Source: Acinetobacter sp. WC-141
GTDB taxonomy: Bacteria > Pseudomonadota > Gammaproteobacteria > Pseudomonadales > Moraxellaceae
Direction: 5' to 3'
Assembly (NCBI RefSeq): GCF_000313935.1
Contig: NZ_AMSS01000052.1
Location: 1 to 64,000, forward strand
DNA length: 64,000 nt
Part shown: in pieces, positions 9,161 through 16,651 of the stretch
Position numbering within the stretch: the first letter of the stretch is position 1
Layout: every line of letters starts with the position of its first letter
Notes under the pieces: model-generated
The model's database searches: none
Seen by the model: the letters and a program-made list of their open reading frames with translations, nothing else
What the model was told of the DNA's origin: nothing
Position numbers and translations under genes: made by a program

Positions 9161-10341
9161 TGAAGCAGTCTGAAATTTTCTTAGTTCGCCCCATGCTTGT
9201 AATAACTGTGGCTTTGGTTGGGCTTAATTTAAGACCTTTTATAACAAGTATTGGACCATTGATTGCCAATATTCGAACAGCCACTGGTTTAAGCTTACAA
9301 GGGGTAGCACTGCTGACTTTGCTACCGATGATGCTTATGGGGCTCGTTGCATTTGTTGGGCCAATATTGCAGAACATTATTGGTGAACGAAGAGCTATTC
9401 TTGGCGCATTGCTGACCATTTGTGGGGGATGTGCTGTCCGATTTTTATTTCCTACTGCCGAAGGTTTAATTCTTAGTGCCATAGTAATCGGATTCGGTGT
9501 TGCAATGATACAAGCTGCTTTTCCCGGCATGGTTAAACGAGAATTTAGCCAACATATTGGTCCGATGATGGGCCTTTATTCAGCTATGCTCATGGGCGGC
9601 GGAGCATTAGGTGCATGGTTGGCTCCTGTAATTTCCAATATAACGGGCCTCTGGTCGATTGGACTGGCTTTTTTTGCTATTCCAGCTTTATTTGCATTTA
9701 TATTGGCGCTAGCTTTTTTACCTACAAAAGTTAAATCATCTATTCATCGTGCGCCTGTAAGAAAGTTATTAAATCAACCTCGAACATGGTTATTAATGGC
9801 TTGCTTCGGACTTGTAAATGGGGGGTACTCATCAGTCGTAGCTTGGTTAGCACCGTCTTTTCAAGATCAGGGGTGGAGCGCAGCACAAAGTGGAAAATTA
9901 CTTGCTTTTCTGGCGTTGAGCCAAGCAGCTTCAGCACTTATTTTGCCCGTGTTGGCAAGAAAATATAAAGACCGACGTCCATGGTTATGGTTTACGTTAG
10001 CAATGCAAATGGTCGGTTTTTCAGGAATGGCTTTTATGCCTGAGTTCGCCTCTATGCTTTGGGCGATTTGTTTAGGCGTTGGCTTAGGAGGATGTTTTGC
10101 ATTAACGCTTATTGTTGCATTAGATCATTTTGAGGAACCAAGTCATGCGGGTGCTTTATCTGCGCTTATGCAAGGCGGTGGTTTTTTACTGGCAGCAATT
10201 CCGCCGTGGATAATTGCAATTTTGCATGATCTTACGGGGGCTTATAAAGCAGGATGGCTTTTTCATTTAGCCAATGTGATATTAGTTGTTATTTTAGTGA
10301 TTAGATTGGCTCCCAAAAGTTATTTTAAGGTAACGCTATAA
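9160..10341 (+). CDS. MFS transporter, CynX/NimT-like
   Basis: About 393 residues with some twelve hydrophobic segments. The opening VALVGLNLRPFITSIGPLI is characteristic of the CynX/NimT (cyanate/2-nitroimidazole) branch of the major facilitator superfamily. The start at ATG 9160 overlaps the deaminase stop. An upstream TTG in the same frame would overlap the deaminase by about 40 bases and is less likely. The pairing with a deaminase points to a nitrogenous heterocycle or similar small molecule as cargo. That is inference. Confidence 0.85.
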   Translation: MKQSEIFLVRPMLVITVALVGLNLRPFITSIGPLIANIRTATGLSLQGVALLTLLPMMLMGLVAFVGPILQNIIGERRAILGALLTICGGCAVRFLFPTAEGLILSAIVIGFGVAMIQAAFPGMVKREFSQHIGPMMGLYSAMLMGGGALGAWLAPVISNITGLWSIGLAFFAIPALFAFILALAFLPTKVKSSIHRAPVRKLLNQPRTWLLMACFGLVNGGYSSVVAWLAPSFQDQGWSAAQSGKLLAFLALSQAASALILPVLARKYKDRRPWLWFTLAMQMVGFSGMAFMPEFASMLWAICLGVGLGGCFALTLIVALDHFEEPSHAGALSALMQGGGFLLAAIPPWIIAILHDLTGAYKAGWLFHLANVILVVILVIRLAPKSYFKVTL

Positions 10342-10470
10342 AATATTGGGTTAGCCGAGATTCTTTTCATAAAGAATTACTGATGCTAAATCACAAGCAA
10401 ATTAGAAAATAGTGATACGATAGAACTGAAATTTTTCGCTTCTAAATGAATACAACAATATTTGATTTCT

Positions 10471-11628
10471 ATGACTTCTTCTTTGAAACAGCTCACTTTA
10501 TTTAATCAAGGCCTAGGAAAAACTAGTCGATTCGCAAAAGGAGTGAATGGAACTTTACAGGCTATTGAGCACTTAGGATATGTGCAGATCGATACTATAT
10601 CGGTTGTAGAGCGTGCTCATCACCATATCTTGTGGAGCCGAGTGCCTGATTATGAGCTAAGTCATTTAAATTATTTGGTACGTGAGCGCCAGATTTTTGA
10701 ATATTGGTATCATGCCGCATCTTATCTTCCTATGAAAGATTATCGCTATGCGCTGCCTGCCATGATGTCTATTAGGAACGGCGAAAGCCGTTATTTTAAT
10801 AGAGGCGATCAACACCTCATGAATGAAATTTTAGCCCGTGTTCGTGCTGAAGGTAAAATTCGACTACGCGATATTGATAAGAATAATAAAAAGAGCTTAG
10901 GAAATTGGTGGAATACAGGCCCCGGACGCCATGCTTTTGAGCAGTTATATATGCAGGGTGACCTGATGATTTGTGAACGTAACGGAATGGAAAAAGTCTA
11001 TGACTTGACCGAACGTTGTTTACCTGAAAATATTGATTTGAGTATGCCTACGCTTTATGAGTACGCTCAGTATTTATTTAATAATACGCTTCGAGCACAT
11101 GGCGTATTTACATGGAAACAATTAGTTCACTTAAAGAAAAATGATTTAAAAGAGGCTATGCGTGTTGTGCTAAAAGAGCAGGTTGATGCAGGTGTTGTAT
11201 CAGCAGTTAAACTTACCGACGGTCAAACCCTATATGTGGATGTAGCTGCAATAGAACAAAAAGTGGAGACTGATTTTGGTTTAAAAATACTTTCGCCTTT
11301 TGATAACTCGCTTATTCATCGTGACCGTTTAACTTCTTTATTTGAGTTTGATTATCGGATTGAATGCTATGTGCCTGCGGCCAAACGGATATTTGGTTAT
11401 TTCTGCTTGCCGATTCTGTTTCAAGATGAGTTGGTGGGCCGAGTAGATTGCAAAGCACATCGGTCCGTAAAAGAATTAGAAGTGATTAGTCTACATCTAG
11501 AAAAAACAGTAAAAAATAAGGAACTTTTCTTTTTTGAATTAGAGCAGGAACTCAGTCGTTTTGCTGCATTTAATCAATGCTCAACCATTAATGACAAAGT
11601 GATCAAGCTTATTCGTACTAAGATTTAA
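10471..11628 (+). CDS. YcaQ-like winged-helix DNA glycosylase family protein (HTH_42)
   Basis: About 385 residues matching the HTH_42/YcaQ family (formerly DUF1006): GTLQAIEHLGYVQIDTISVV, then ERAHHHILWSRV, then EYWYHAASYLPM. E. coli YcaQ unhooks DNA interstrand crosslinks as a glycosylase. The conserved QxD-type segment (VQIDTISV) and the HAASYLP region are present. I take ATG 10471. A TTG nine bases upstream is possible, and the ribosome site is weak for both. The gene stands alone and ends at a strong hairpin shared with the convergent GNAT gene. Confidence 0.82.
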   Translation: MTSSLKQLTLFNQGLGKTSRFAKGVNGTLQAIEHLGYVQIDTISVVERAHHHILWSRVPDYELSHLNYLVRERQIFEYWYHAASYLPMKDYRYALPAMMSIRNGESRYFNRGDQHLMNEILARVRAEGKIRLRDIDKNNKKSLGNWWNTGPGRHAFEQLYMQGDLMICERNGMEKVYDLTERCLPENIDLSMPTLYEYAQYLFNNTLRAHGVFTWKQLVHLKKNDLKEAMRVVLKEQVDAGVVSAVKLTDGQTLYVDVAAIEQKVETDFGLKILSPFDNSLIHRDRLTSLFEFDYRIECYVPAAKRIFGYFCLPILFQDELVGRVDCKAHRSVKELEVISLHLEKTVKNKELFFFELEQELSRFAAFNQCSTINDKVIKLIRTKI

Positions 11629-11660
11629 ACACCAAAAGAAATTTATAGCTTTTGGTGTTT
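11629..11660. terminator. Bidirectional terminator between ycaQ-like and GNAT genes
   Basis: ACACCAAAAG at 11629-11638 pairs with CTTTTGGTGT at 11649-11658 over a 10-base loop, followed by T-rich sequence rightward and preceded by A-rich sequence. Confidence 0.8.
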
Positions 11661-11668
11661 TACTTCGT

Positions 11669-12127
11669 TTAGATCAAAGGCATACGATATTGAATAATGC
11701 CTGGCTTTTGTGCAATCCAGTCATAGAGCTTTTGAGCAGTGTGATTGGTTTCGTGGGTGTGCCAATATAAACGTTCACAGTTGTGTTCAATTGCTTGCTT
11801 TTGTACATACTCAATGAGTTGCTTACCAATGTGTTGACCACGGACTTCCGGTGAAACATAGAGGTCTTCTAAATAACAATAATTATTTTCTGCCCAAGTA
11901 GACCGATGAAACATATAAGTGACAAAACCTAAGATATGTTCTTTATTTTTAGCAACCGCACAATAGAGGGGTTCTTTTTCATTGAAAAAACGTTCCCAAG
12001 TCATTTTTGTTATATGAGGGGGTAAATTGACTTGATAAAATTTTTGATAGGCAAGCCAATATTCTAACCACTGAGTGTAGTTTTCTTGTTGGACTGGCAT
12101 GATTTGTATGGATTTATTTTGAATCAT
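11669..12127 (-). CDS. GNAT-family N-acetyltransferase
   Basis: 152 residues with the GNAT fold order: the acetyl-CoA binding motif VRGQHIGKQLIEYV (R/Q-x-x-G-x-G/A type) at about residues 95-108, preceded by the strand LEDLYVSPE and followed by LYWHTHETNHTAQKLYD. It transfers an acetyl group from acetyl-CoA to an amine. The substrate cannot be told from sequence. It is transcribed leftwards and ends at the shared terminator at 11629-11660. Confidence 0.85.
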   Translation of the reverse strand: MIQNKSIQIMPVQQENYTQWLEYWLAYQKFYQVNLPPHITKMTWERFFNEKEPLYCAVAKNKEHILGFVTYMFHRSTWAENNYCYLEDLYVSPEVRGQHIGKQLIEYVQKQAIEHNCERLYWHTHETNHTAQKLYDWIAQKPGIIQYRMPLI

Positions 12128-12433
12128 AATTACACTTCTTTCTTACTAATTGATGAAAACTATGCCGAATATAAATATCTTAAGAAAACATTAAAGTATT
12201 AAAAAATAAAACAATAAATCTTAAGAGAAAAGACATTGCTTACCTTTATCATTTTTCTGGAAATTTAAAAAATATTTTTTAATTAATTTTATTTTAAGGT
12301 TACCTCATTAATGTAATTAAATCAGATCATATTTTAGTACACCTTTTGGCCACATTCTCCAGATGTGGCCTTTTTTTATCACGAATAAATATAGTTCAGA
12401 ACAAATTAATTAATTTTTAAGGAGTAATAAGAT
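12128..12433. other. Intergenic stretch with an orphan rightward terminator
   Basis: 306 bases between two leftward genes. The only structured element is the hairpin at 12348-12377. The rest is AT-rich and has no reading frame I can support. Confidence 0.6.
12348..12377 (+). terminator. Orphan intrinsic terminator (rightward)
   Basis: GGCCACAT (12348-12355) pairs perfectly with ATGTGGCC (12363-12370) over a 7-base loop and is followed by seven T. The T-run is on the rightward strand, yet both neighbouring genes run leftwards. It would therefore end a short unannotated rightward RNA, or protect queH from antisense reading. Confidence 0.75.
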
Positions 12434-13093
12434 TTAATCATCTTCCATCGCATTATTATAAAATTTTACACCAATCTTAATTCGATCACGCCCATTTCCC
12501 ATACGCCAGCGGTTAGTATCTCGTAAAGAATATACACAGCCACAATATTCTTGTTGATAAAACTCTTCTCGTTTACTAATTTCAATCATGCGGCTTGAGC
12601 CACCATTTTTACGCCAGTTATAGTCCCAGTACTGAATTTCAGGATAATGAGCAGCAGCACGAATTCCGCAGTCATTGATTTGCGCCATATTTTTCCAGCG
12701 AGAAATGCCTAGAGAACTACTGATGAGGCTAAAGCCGTGTTCATGTGCGTAAAGGGCAGTTCGTTCAAAACGCATATCGAAACACATGGTACAACGAATA
12801 CCACGCTCTGGTTCATCTTCCATTCCTTTAGCTCGAGCAAACCAATTGTCAGTGTCGTAATCTGCGTCGATAAATGGAATATTATGCTTTTCTGCAAAAC
12901 GAATATTTTCTTCTTTACGGATTAGATATTCTTTTACTGGATGAATATTAGGATTATAAAAAAATATTGAAAAATTAATTTCTGAGTCGATCAATGCTTC
13001 CATAACTTCTCCTGAACAAGGAGCACAACAAGAGTGAAGTAATAATTGATCGTGTCCAGAGGGGAGTTCTAATTTTAAACGTTGACTTGACAT
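12434..13093 (-). CDS. queH: Epoxyqueuosine reductase QueH
   Basis: 219 residues. QueH (formerly DUF208) makes the last step of queuosine tRNA modification, reducing epoxyqueuosine to queuosine, and replaces the cobalamin-dependent QueG in some bacteria. The four metal/cluster cysteines are visible as [11 protein letters not shown] near the N-terminus and in RCTMCFDMR, with a further QEYCGCVYS motif. [12 protein letters not shown] is also family-typical. The length is usual. It is monocistronic, leftward, with ATG at 13093. Confidence 0.92.
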   Translation of the reverse strand: MSSQRLKLELPSGHDQLLLHSCCAPCSGEVMEALIDSEINFSIFFYNPNIHPVKEYLIRKEENIRFAEKHNIPFIDADYDTDNWFARAKGMEDEPERGIRCTMCFDMRFERTALYAHEHGFSLISSSLGISRWKNMAQINDCGIRAAAHYPEIQYWDYNWRKNGGSSRMIEISKREEFYQQEYCGCVYSLRDTNRWRMGNGRDRIKIGVKFYNNAMEDD

Positions 13094-13546
13094 AATAAAA
13101 AAATAAATTGTAATTTTAGTGATTATATATTTATTTTTTATATAATGTGAAATGAATTATTTTCAAGTTTAATGTGAAATTAATTTAATATTTTAAAATG
13201 TTCAATGACTATATTTAACACTATATGAATATAATAAAATAGAGATATTAATAAATACTAAAATTATCTCTATAATTAAATTTTAAAAGCTATAGCTCAA
13301 TATACTATATGAATAAATAAATTATGGATATATTTTATATATTTAAAAATAATAATTTTTTGTTCTTGTTTTAAGTATTTGATATGTATAGATATAATTT
13401 TGAATTTTATGTTTTTTATTGTGATGCATATCACAAATAAACCTTATTTTTTCAAATAAAATATTTCTTTAGATTTATATCTTTAATAAATTTATACTAT
13501 AAAATTCAGTGTGTTCTTTTAATTTAAGCGTGTGATAATTTGAGAT
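13094..13546. other. AT-rich intergenic region of 450 bases
   Basis: This lies between queH (leftward) and the small orphan gene (rightward), so it holds both promoters. I see no reading frame of note. The only clear signal is a CRP-type palindrome at 13420-13435. Confidence 0.6.
13420..13435. promoter_or_regulatory. CRP/Vfr-type binding site
   Basis: TGTGATGCATATCACA fits the CRP consensus TGTGA-N6-TCACA exactly, and one further base on each side extends the dyad. It lies about 110 bases before the small gene at 13547 and about 330 before the divergent queH start, so the orphan gene is the likelier target. Acinetobacter has a CRP-family protein (Vfr). Binding is inferred. Confidence 0.6.
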
Positions 13547-13840
13547 ATGAAAGATTGGCAATGTAAGTATTGTAATGGTTACATTATGGTTAATCATTCA
13601 AAAATCAGTGTAGGAGAAAAAGTTTACTTTTTGGTATATAAATTTGATGCAAAAAATGAAAGGAAAAAATTATATAAAAAGGGAGTAGTGGTTGCCCGTT
13701 TTGATAATATACTTCACATTGAGTCACGTAAAAAAACTTATAAGATTGAGCAGATCAAAGTCTATCCATTAGGTGCCCCAATGCCTTTTGTTTACAACAT
13801 GTTTTGGATTTGTGGATGCCCCTGTACTCTACAAAACTAA
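13547..13840 (+). CDS. Small hypothetical protein with CxxC and CxCxC motifs
   Basis: 97 residues, family not recognised. It begins WQCKYCNGYI and ends MFWICGCPCTLQN, so two cysteine pairs lie at opposite ends of a basic middle part (KFDAKNERKKLYKKGVVVAR, then IESRKKTYKIEQIKVYPLG). This layout could hold a zinc or other metal site. The middle reads like a small beta-barrel of the SH3/Tudor kind (VGEKVYFLVYKF, GVVVARFDNILHI), which is inference. An internal ATG at 13586 could be the true start, in which case the first CxxC would be lost. A CRP-type site lies upstream. Confidence 0.6.
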   Translation: MKDWQCKYCNGYIMVNHSKISVGEKVYFLVYKFDAKNERKKLYKKGVVVARFDNILHIESRKKTYKIEQIKVYPLGAPMPFVYNMFWICGCPCTLQN

Positions 13841-13985
13841 CTTCTTAAATTTAACGAACAACAAGTTATTTTATAGATTGAACTGAACTAATCATCACAC
13901 TCATTTTTTATCATTAGCTTTTACAGATAAAACTTATAACTTGGAGAAAAAGCTCATACCGTATAACAAAACTTCTATGAGTTAT

Positions 13986-14014
13986 TTGACAAAATAAAAG
14001 CGCTCTCTTATAAA
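13986..14014 (+). promoter_or_regulatory. Sigma-70 promoter of soxR
   Basis: TTGACA at 13986-13991 and TATAAA at 14009-14014 are separated by 17 bases, a near-consensus promoter. Transcription would start near 14021, inside the SoxR box. Confidence 0.75.
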
Positions 14015-14032
14015 CCTCAAGTAAAGTTGAGG
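14015..14032. promoter_or_regulatory. SoxR-box operator
   Basis: CCTCAAGTAAAGTTGAGG matches the classic SoxR box (CCTCAAGTTAACTTGAGG) at 16 of 18 positions. The outer six-base arms are perfect. It sits downstream of the soxR -10 element and over its start site, so it should mediate autorepression. Read on the minus strand it lies in the spacer between TTGACC and TATAAG (18 bases), the geometry of a SoxR-activated leftward promoter. Confidence 0.85.
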
Positions 14033-14038
14033 TCAATC

Positions 14039-14506
14039 ATGATGAGTGAAAATAAAAAAGCTACCCCTAGTCGAGTTTTGACTGTTGGTGAAGTTGCAAA
14101 AAGGAGTGGAGTTCCTGTTTCGACCCTACATTTTTATGAAGCGAAAGGGCTTATAAAAAGTATAAGAACAAATGGTAATCAACGTCGTTATCCCTTAATT
14201 ATTTTAAGATATATTGCGATTATTAAAGTCGCGCAAAGGGTCGGTATTCCTTTAAACGAAATTAAAGAAGCTTTAAGTCAGTATCCAGTAGGTAGCAAAT
14301 TAACAGCTCAGCAATGGAAAGATTTATCGAGTCATTGGCGCGAAAATCTGGATGATCGAATTCAAAAATTAACTCGGTTAAGAGATGAAATGGACTGGTG
14401 TATTGGCTGCGGCTGTTTATCATTAGAGCAATGTCCATTGAGAAATCCTGAAGATATTTTAGGACAAGACGGATCGGGCCCCCGAATTTTAGAAAGACCT
14501 GAATAA
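14039..14506 (+). CDS. soxR: Redox-sensitive transcriptional activator SoxR
   Basis: About 155 residues. It is a MerR-family regulator with an N-terminal winged helix ([20 protein letters not shown]), a dimerisation helix, and the [2Fe-2S] motif [12 protein letters not shown] (C-x2-C-x-C-x5-C) at about residues 117-128 that senses redox-cycling compounds. I use ATG 14039, which follows TTGAGGT. No soxS-like gene is adjacent. This fits non-enteric bacteria, where SoxR acts directly on pumps and oxidoreductases. The SoxR box over its start predicts autoregulation. Confidence 0.93.
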   Translation: MMSENKKATPSRVLTVGEVAKRSGVPVSTLHFYEAKGLIKSIRTNGNQRRYPLIILRYIAIIKVAQRVGIPLNEIKEALSQYPVGSKLTAQQWKDLSSHWRENLDDRIQKLTRLRDEMDWCIGCGCLSLEQCPLRNPEDILGQDGSGPRILERPE

Positions 14507-14663
14507 AATATTTTAAAAAAGACTTTTAATTTGGAATGCCTTAATTTCCAATAAATTAAATTTATTTTGCTAAAATATTTAAGTGAGTTTTTTATTGTAA
14601 AAAAGTGATATGGAATATGATTTTTTTTGATATCTTTAGTTTTTTTAGTAAGAAGCAAAAATT

Positions 14664-15098
14664 ATGAAAAAAATTCTCTTTCTTGGCTTGGCACTTGTTT
14701 CGTTAACGGCTTGCTCGTCTGTACAACATAAAGACCCAACTCCACCAAAAATTGGTTCACCAAATCCAGCTAGTCAATATTGTGTTGAACAAGGTGGAAA
14801 ATTAGAAATTAGAAATGAAGCAAATGGTCAAGTTGGCTATTGCCATTTACCAAATGGACAAGTCGTTGAAGAATGGAAATTATTCCGTGACAATCAAGCG
14901 AACTGTGTAGCAGAAGAAGCTCAAAAATTAGTAGGTCAATCTGGCCTTACTGATGACCAAATTAAACAAAAAACTAAATCAGAAATTGTGCGTAAAGTTG
15001 CTCCAGGTCAACCAATGACTATGGATTATCGTACAAACCGAGTTACAGTTACTATTGATCCCGCTTCTAAGAAAATTACTCAGGCAACCTGTGGTTAA
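14664..15098 (+). CDS. Lipoprotein with DUF333 and I78 peptidase-inhibitor domains
   Basis: 144 residues. The signal peptide ends in the lipobox SLTAC (Cys17), so it is probably lipid-anchored. Residues about 35-75 are DUF333-like (ASQYCVEQGGKLEIRNEANG, then GYCHLPNGQVVEEWK). Residues 80-144 match the inhibitor I78 family (LVGQSGLTDDQIK, then APGQPMTMDYRTNRVTVTID, ending in Cys). I78 proteins inhibit serine proteases. The combination of the two domains in one periplasmic lipoprotein suggests envelope protection against proteases. It is a single gene with its own terminator. Confidence 0.85.
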   Translation: MKKILFLGLALVSLTACSSVQHKDPTPPKIGSPNPASQYCVEQGGKLEIRNEANGQVGYCHLPNGQVVEEWKLFRDNQANCVAEEAQKLVGQSGLTDDQIKQKTKSEIVRKVAPGQPMTMDYRTNRVTVTIDPASKKITQATCG

Positions 15099-15139
15099 TT
15101 TTTAATGAAAAGCTAATAAACCAAATCATGAAATAAGAA

Positions 15140-15163
15140 AGCCTGCTGAATGCGGGCTTTTTT
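15140..15163 (+). terminator. Terminator of the I78 lipoprotein gene
   Basis: AGCCTGC (15140-15146) pairs with GCGGGCT (15152-15158, one G-U pair) over a TGAAT loop, followed by a T-run. Confidence 0.85.
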
Positions 15164-15174
15164 ATTATTTTAAT

Positions 15175-15345
15175 TAATAAAAAAACCTCTAGCGGACTAG
15201 AGGCTGAAAAACATCAGATGCGGTAACAGGTGAATTATGCATCTGAGTTAAGTAGGTTGTATCAAACCATGTAAAGCACTTTACCAGCAAAAATGAATAA
15301 AAATAGGGAGGTGCGACTAATGGCTAATGTTCTGTGGTTGTTTTC
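15175..15345 (-). ncRNA. Candidate leftward small RNA
   Basis: Read on the minus strand, the segment ends in a perfect 7-bp hairpin (CCTCTAG at 15203-15197, loop TCCG, CTAGAGG at 15192-15186) followed directly by seven T: an intrinsic terminator with an Hfq-type U-tail. Just upstream are a second dyad (TCAGATGC 15246-15239 with GCATCTGA 15221-15214) and a 14-base palindrome GTAAAGTGCTTTAC (15284-15271). There is no leftward gene to terminate. A TATAGA at about 15358-15353 could be the -10. The 5' end is a guess. Intergenic length and structure suit an sRNA of about 170 nt. Confidence 0.5.
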
Positions 15346-15540
15346 TAATCATCTATATGTTCGAAATTAATTTCTATTTTCAGCTTAAATTTTTAATTCT
15401 AGATAATTTTTTCATCTCCATAATTTTAAAAAATAGGATTTAAATTTTGATTTTTAGTTCTTTTATTAAAATTACTCTTTGTTTTATATCAATTTTTATT
15501 AGGTTAAAGAATTTAAAGAGAAAGACTATTCTTTTTGTTG

Positions 15541-15558
15541 TATATCGTATACGATATA
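15541..15558. promoter_or_regulatory. GntR-type operator palindrome (hydroxyproline regulon), copy 1
   Basis: TATATCGTATACGATATA is a perfect 18-bp palindrome centred on GTATAC, the usual core for FCD-class GntR regulators. The same palindrome recurs at 28020-28041 before the permease, and a 13-of-16 match occurs at 26354-26369 before the aldehyde dehydrogenase. The GntR regulator encoded at 17978 is the natural candidate to bind it. Confidence 0.75.
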
Positions 15559-15663
15559 TGAAGAATGATTAAACAGCTATTAATCCCATTCCATAACTTT
15601 TGAGATGGATTAACTCGAAAGTACGACTATCCAGAGTTTTATTTGTATTACTGAGGAATAATT

Positions 15664-16599
15664 ATGAGTAATATCTTCACAGGATGTATCCCGGCGTTAA
15701 TGACCCCATGTACTCCTAACCGTGAGCCAGATTTTGACGCGCTTGTGAAAAAAGGGCATGAGCTGATTGAAGCGGGCATGAGTGCGGTAGTGTATTGTGG
15801 TTCTATGGGTGATTGGCCTTTACTAACCGAAGCCCAGCGTCAAGAAGGGGTGGCACGACTTGTCGCTGCAGGCATTCCAACAATTGTTGGTACGGGCGCA
15901 GTTAATTCAAAAGAAGCAGTTTCTCATGCAGCTCACGCAGAAAAAGTCGGTGCACAAGGGCTCATGGTTATTCCACGTGTACTGTCACGCGGTGCGTCAC
16001 CAACAGCACAAAAAGCTCACTTTTCAGCTATTTTAAAAGCAGCACCAAGCTTACCTGCGGTGATTTATAATAGCCCATATTATGGCTTTGCAACTCGTGC
16101 AGATTTATTTTTTGAATTACGCCGTGAGTTTCCAAACTTAATTGGTTTTAAAGAATTTGGTGGTGCTGCCGATATGCGTTACGCAGCTGAGTTCATTACT
16201 TCACAAGATGATTCAGTTACCTTAATGGCGGGCGTAGACACTCAAGTTTTCCATGGTTTCGTAAACTGTAACGCAACAGGTGCGATTACAGGGATTGGTA
16301 ATGCCTTACCTAAAGAAGTTCTACTGTTGGTTGACCTGAGTAAGAAAGCCGCAGCAGGTGATGCAAAAGCCCGCCGTTTAGCGCAAGAGTTATCAAGTGC
16401 ACTAGAAGTTTTATCTTCTTTTGACGAAGGAACCGATCTGGTTCTTTACTATAAATATTTAATGGTACTGAATGGCGATAAGGAATATACCTTACACTTC
16501 AATGAGACTGATGCGTTGAGTGATTCGCAACGTAAATATGTTGAAACTCAGTATGAACTATTCCGTACTTGGTACCGTAACTGGTCAGCTGAAATCTAA
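15664..16599 (+). CDS. DapA-family lyase, probable pyrroline-4-hydroxy-2-carboxylate deaminase
   Basis: 311 residues of the DHDPS/NAL TIM-barrel family: GSMGDWPLL (substrate loop), the catalytic Tyr in YNSPYYGF and the Schiff-base Lys in LIGFKEFGG. Family members next to hydroxyproline genes (LhpC/HypD) convert 1-pyrroline-4-hydroxy-2-carboxylate to 2,5-dioxopentanoate with loss of ammonia. The neighbours here are an epimerase, a D-hydroxyproline dehydrogenase and an alpha-ketoglutaric semialdehyde dehydrogenase, so that reaction fits. It carries the regulon palindrome upstream and ends at a shared bidirectional terminator. Keto-sugar dehydratase activity is the main alternative but is unlikely in this context. 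Confidence 0.82.
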   Translation: MSNIFTGCIPALMTPCTPNREPDFDALVKKGHELIEAGMSAVVYCGSMGDWPLLTEAQRQEGVARLVAAGIPTIVGTGAVNSKEAVSHAAHAEKVGAQGLMVIPRVLSRGASPTAQKAHFSAILKAAPSLPAVIYNSPYYGFATRADLFFELRREFPNLIGFKEFGGAADMRYAAEFITSQDDSVTLMAGVDTQVFHGFVNCNATGAITGIGNALPKEVLLLVDLSKKAAAGDAKARRLAQELSSALEVLSSFDEGTDLVLYYKYLMVLNGDKEYTLHFNETDALSDSQRKYVETQYELFRTWYRNWSAEI

Positions 16600-16612
16600 G
16601 CAAATATCTATT

Positions 16613-16640
16613 AAAAAGAGGCTAATGAGCCTCTTTTTTT
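16613..16640. terminator. Bidirectional terminator between the DapA-type and DMT genes
   Basis: AAAAAGAGGCT (16613-16623) pairs with AGCCTCTTTTT (16628-16638) across AATG. A-run and T-run flank the stem, so it serves both convergent genes. Confidence 0.88.
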
Positions 16641-16651
16641 ATTTCTATTCT

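Larger units (their letters stand above)
15164..15663. other. Intergenic region before the hydroxyproline genes
   Basis: About 500 bases hold the leftward sRNA candidate (15175-15345), a plain AT-rich stretch (15360-15535), and the operator palindrome at 15541-15558 about 106 bases before the next gene. No coding frame is seen. Confidence 0.6.

Noticed and set aside
13094..13546. Possible replication origin or phage attachment in AT-rich DNA
   Set aside because: No iterated boxes, tRNA end or direct repeats; only a CRP-type palindrome is clear.
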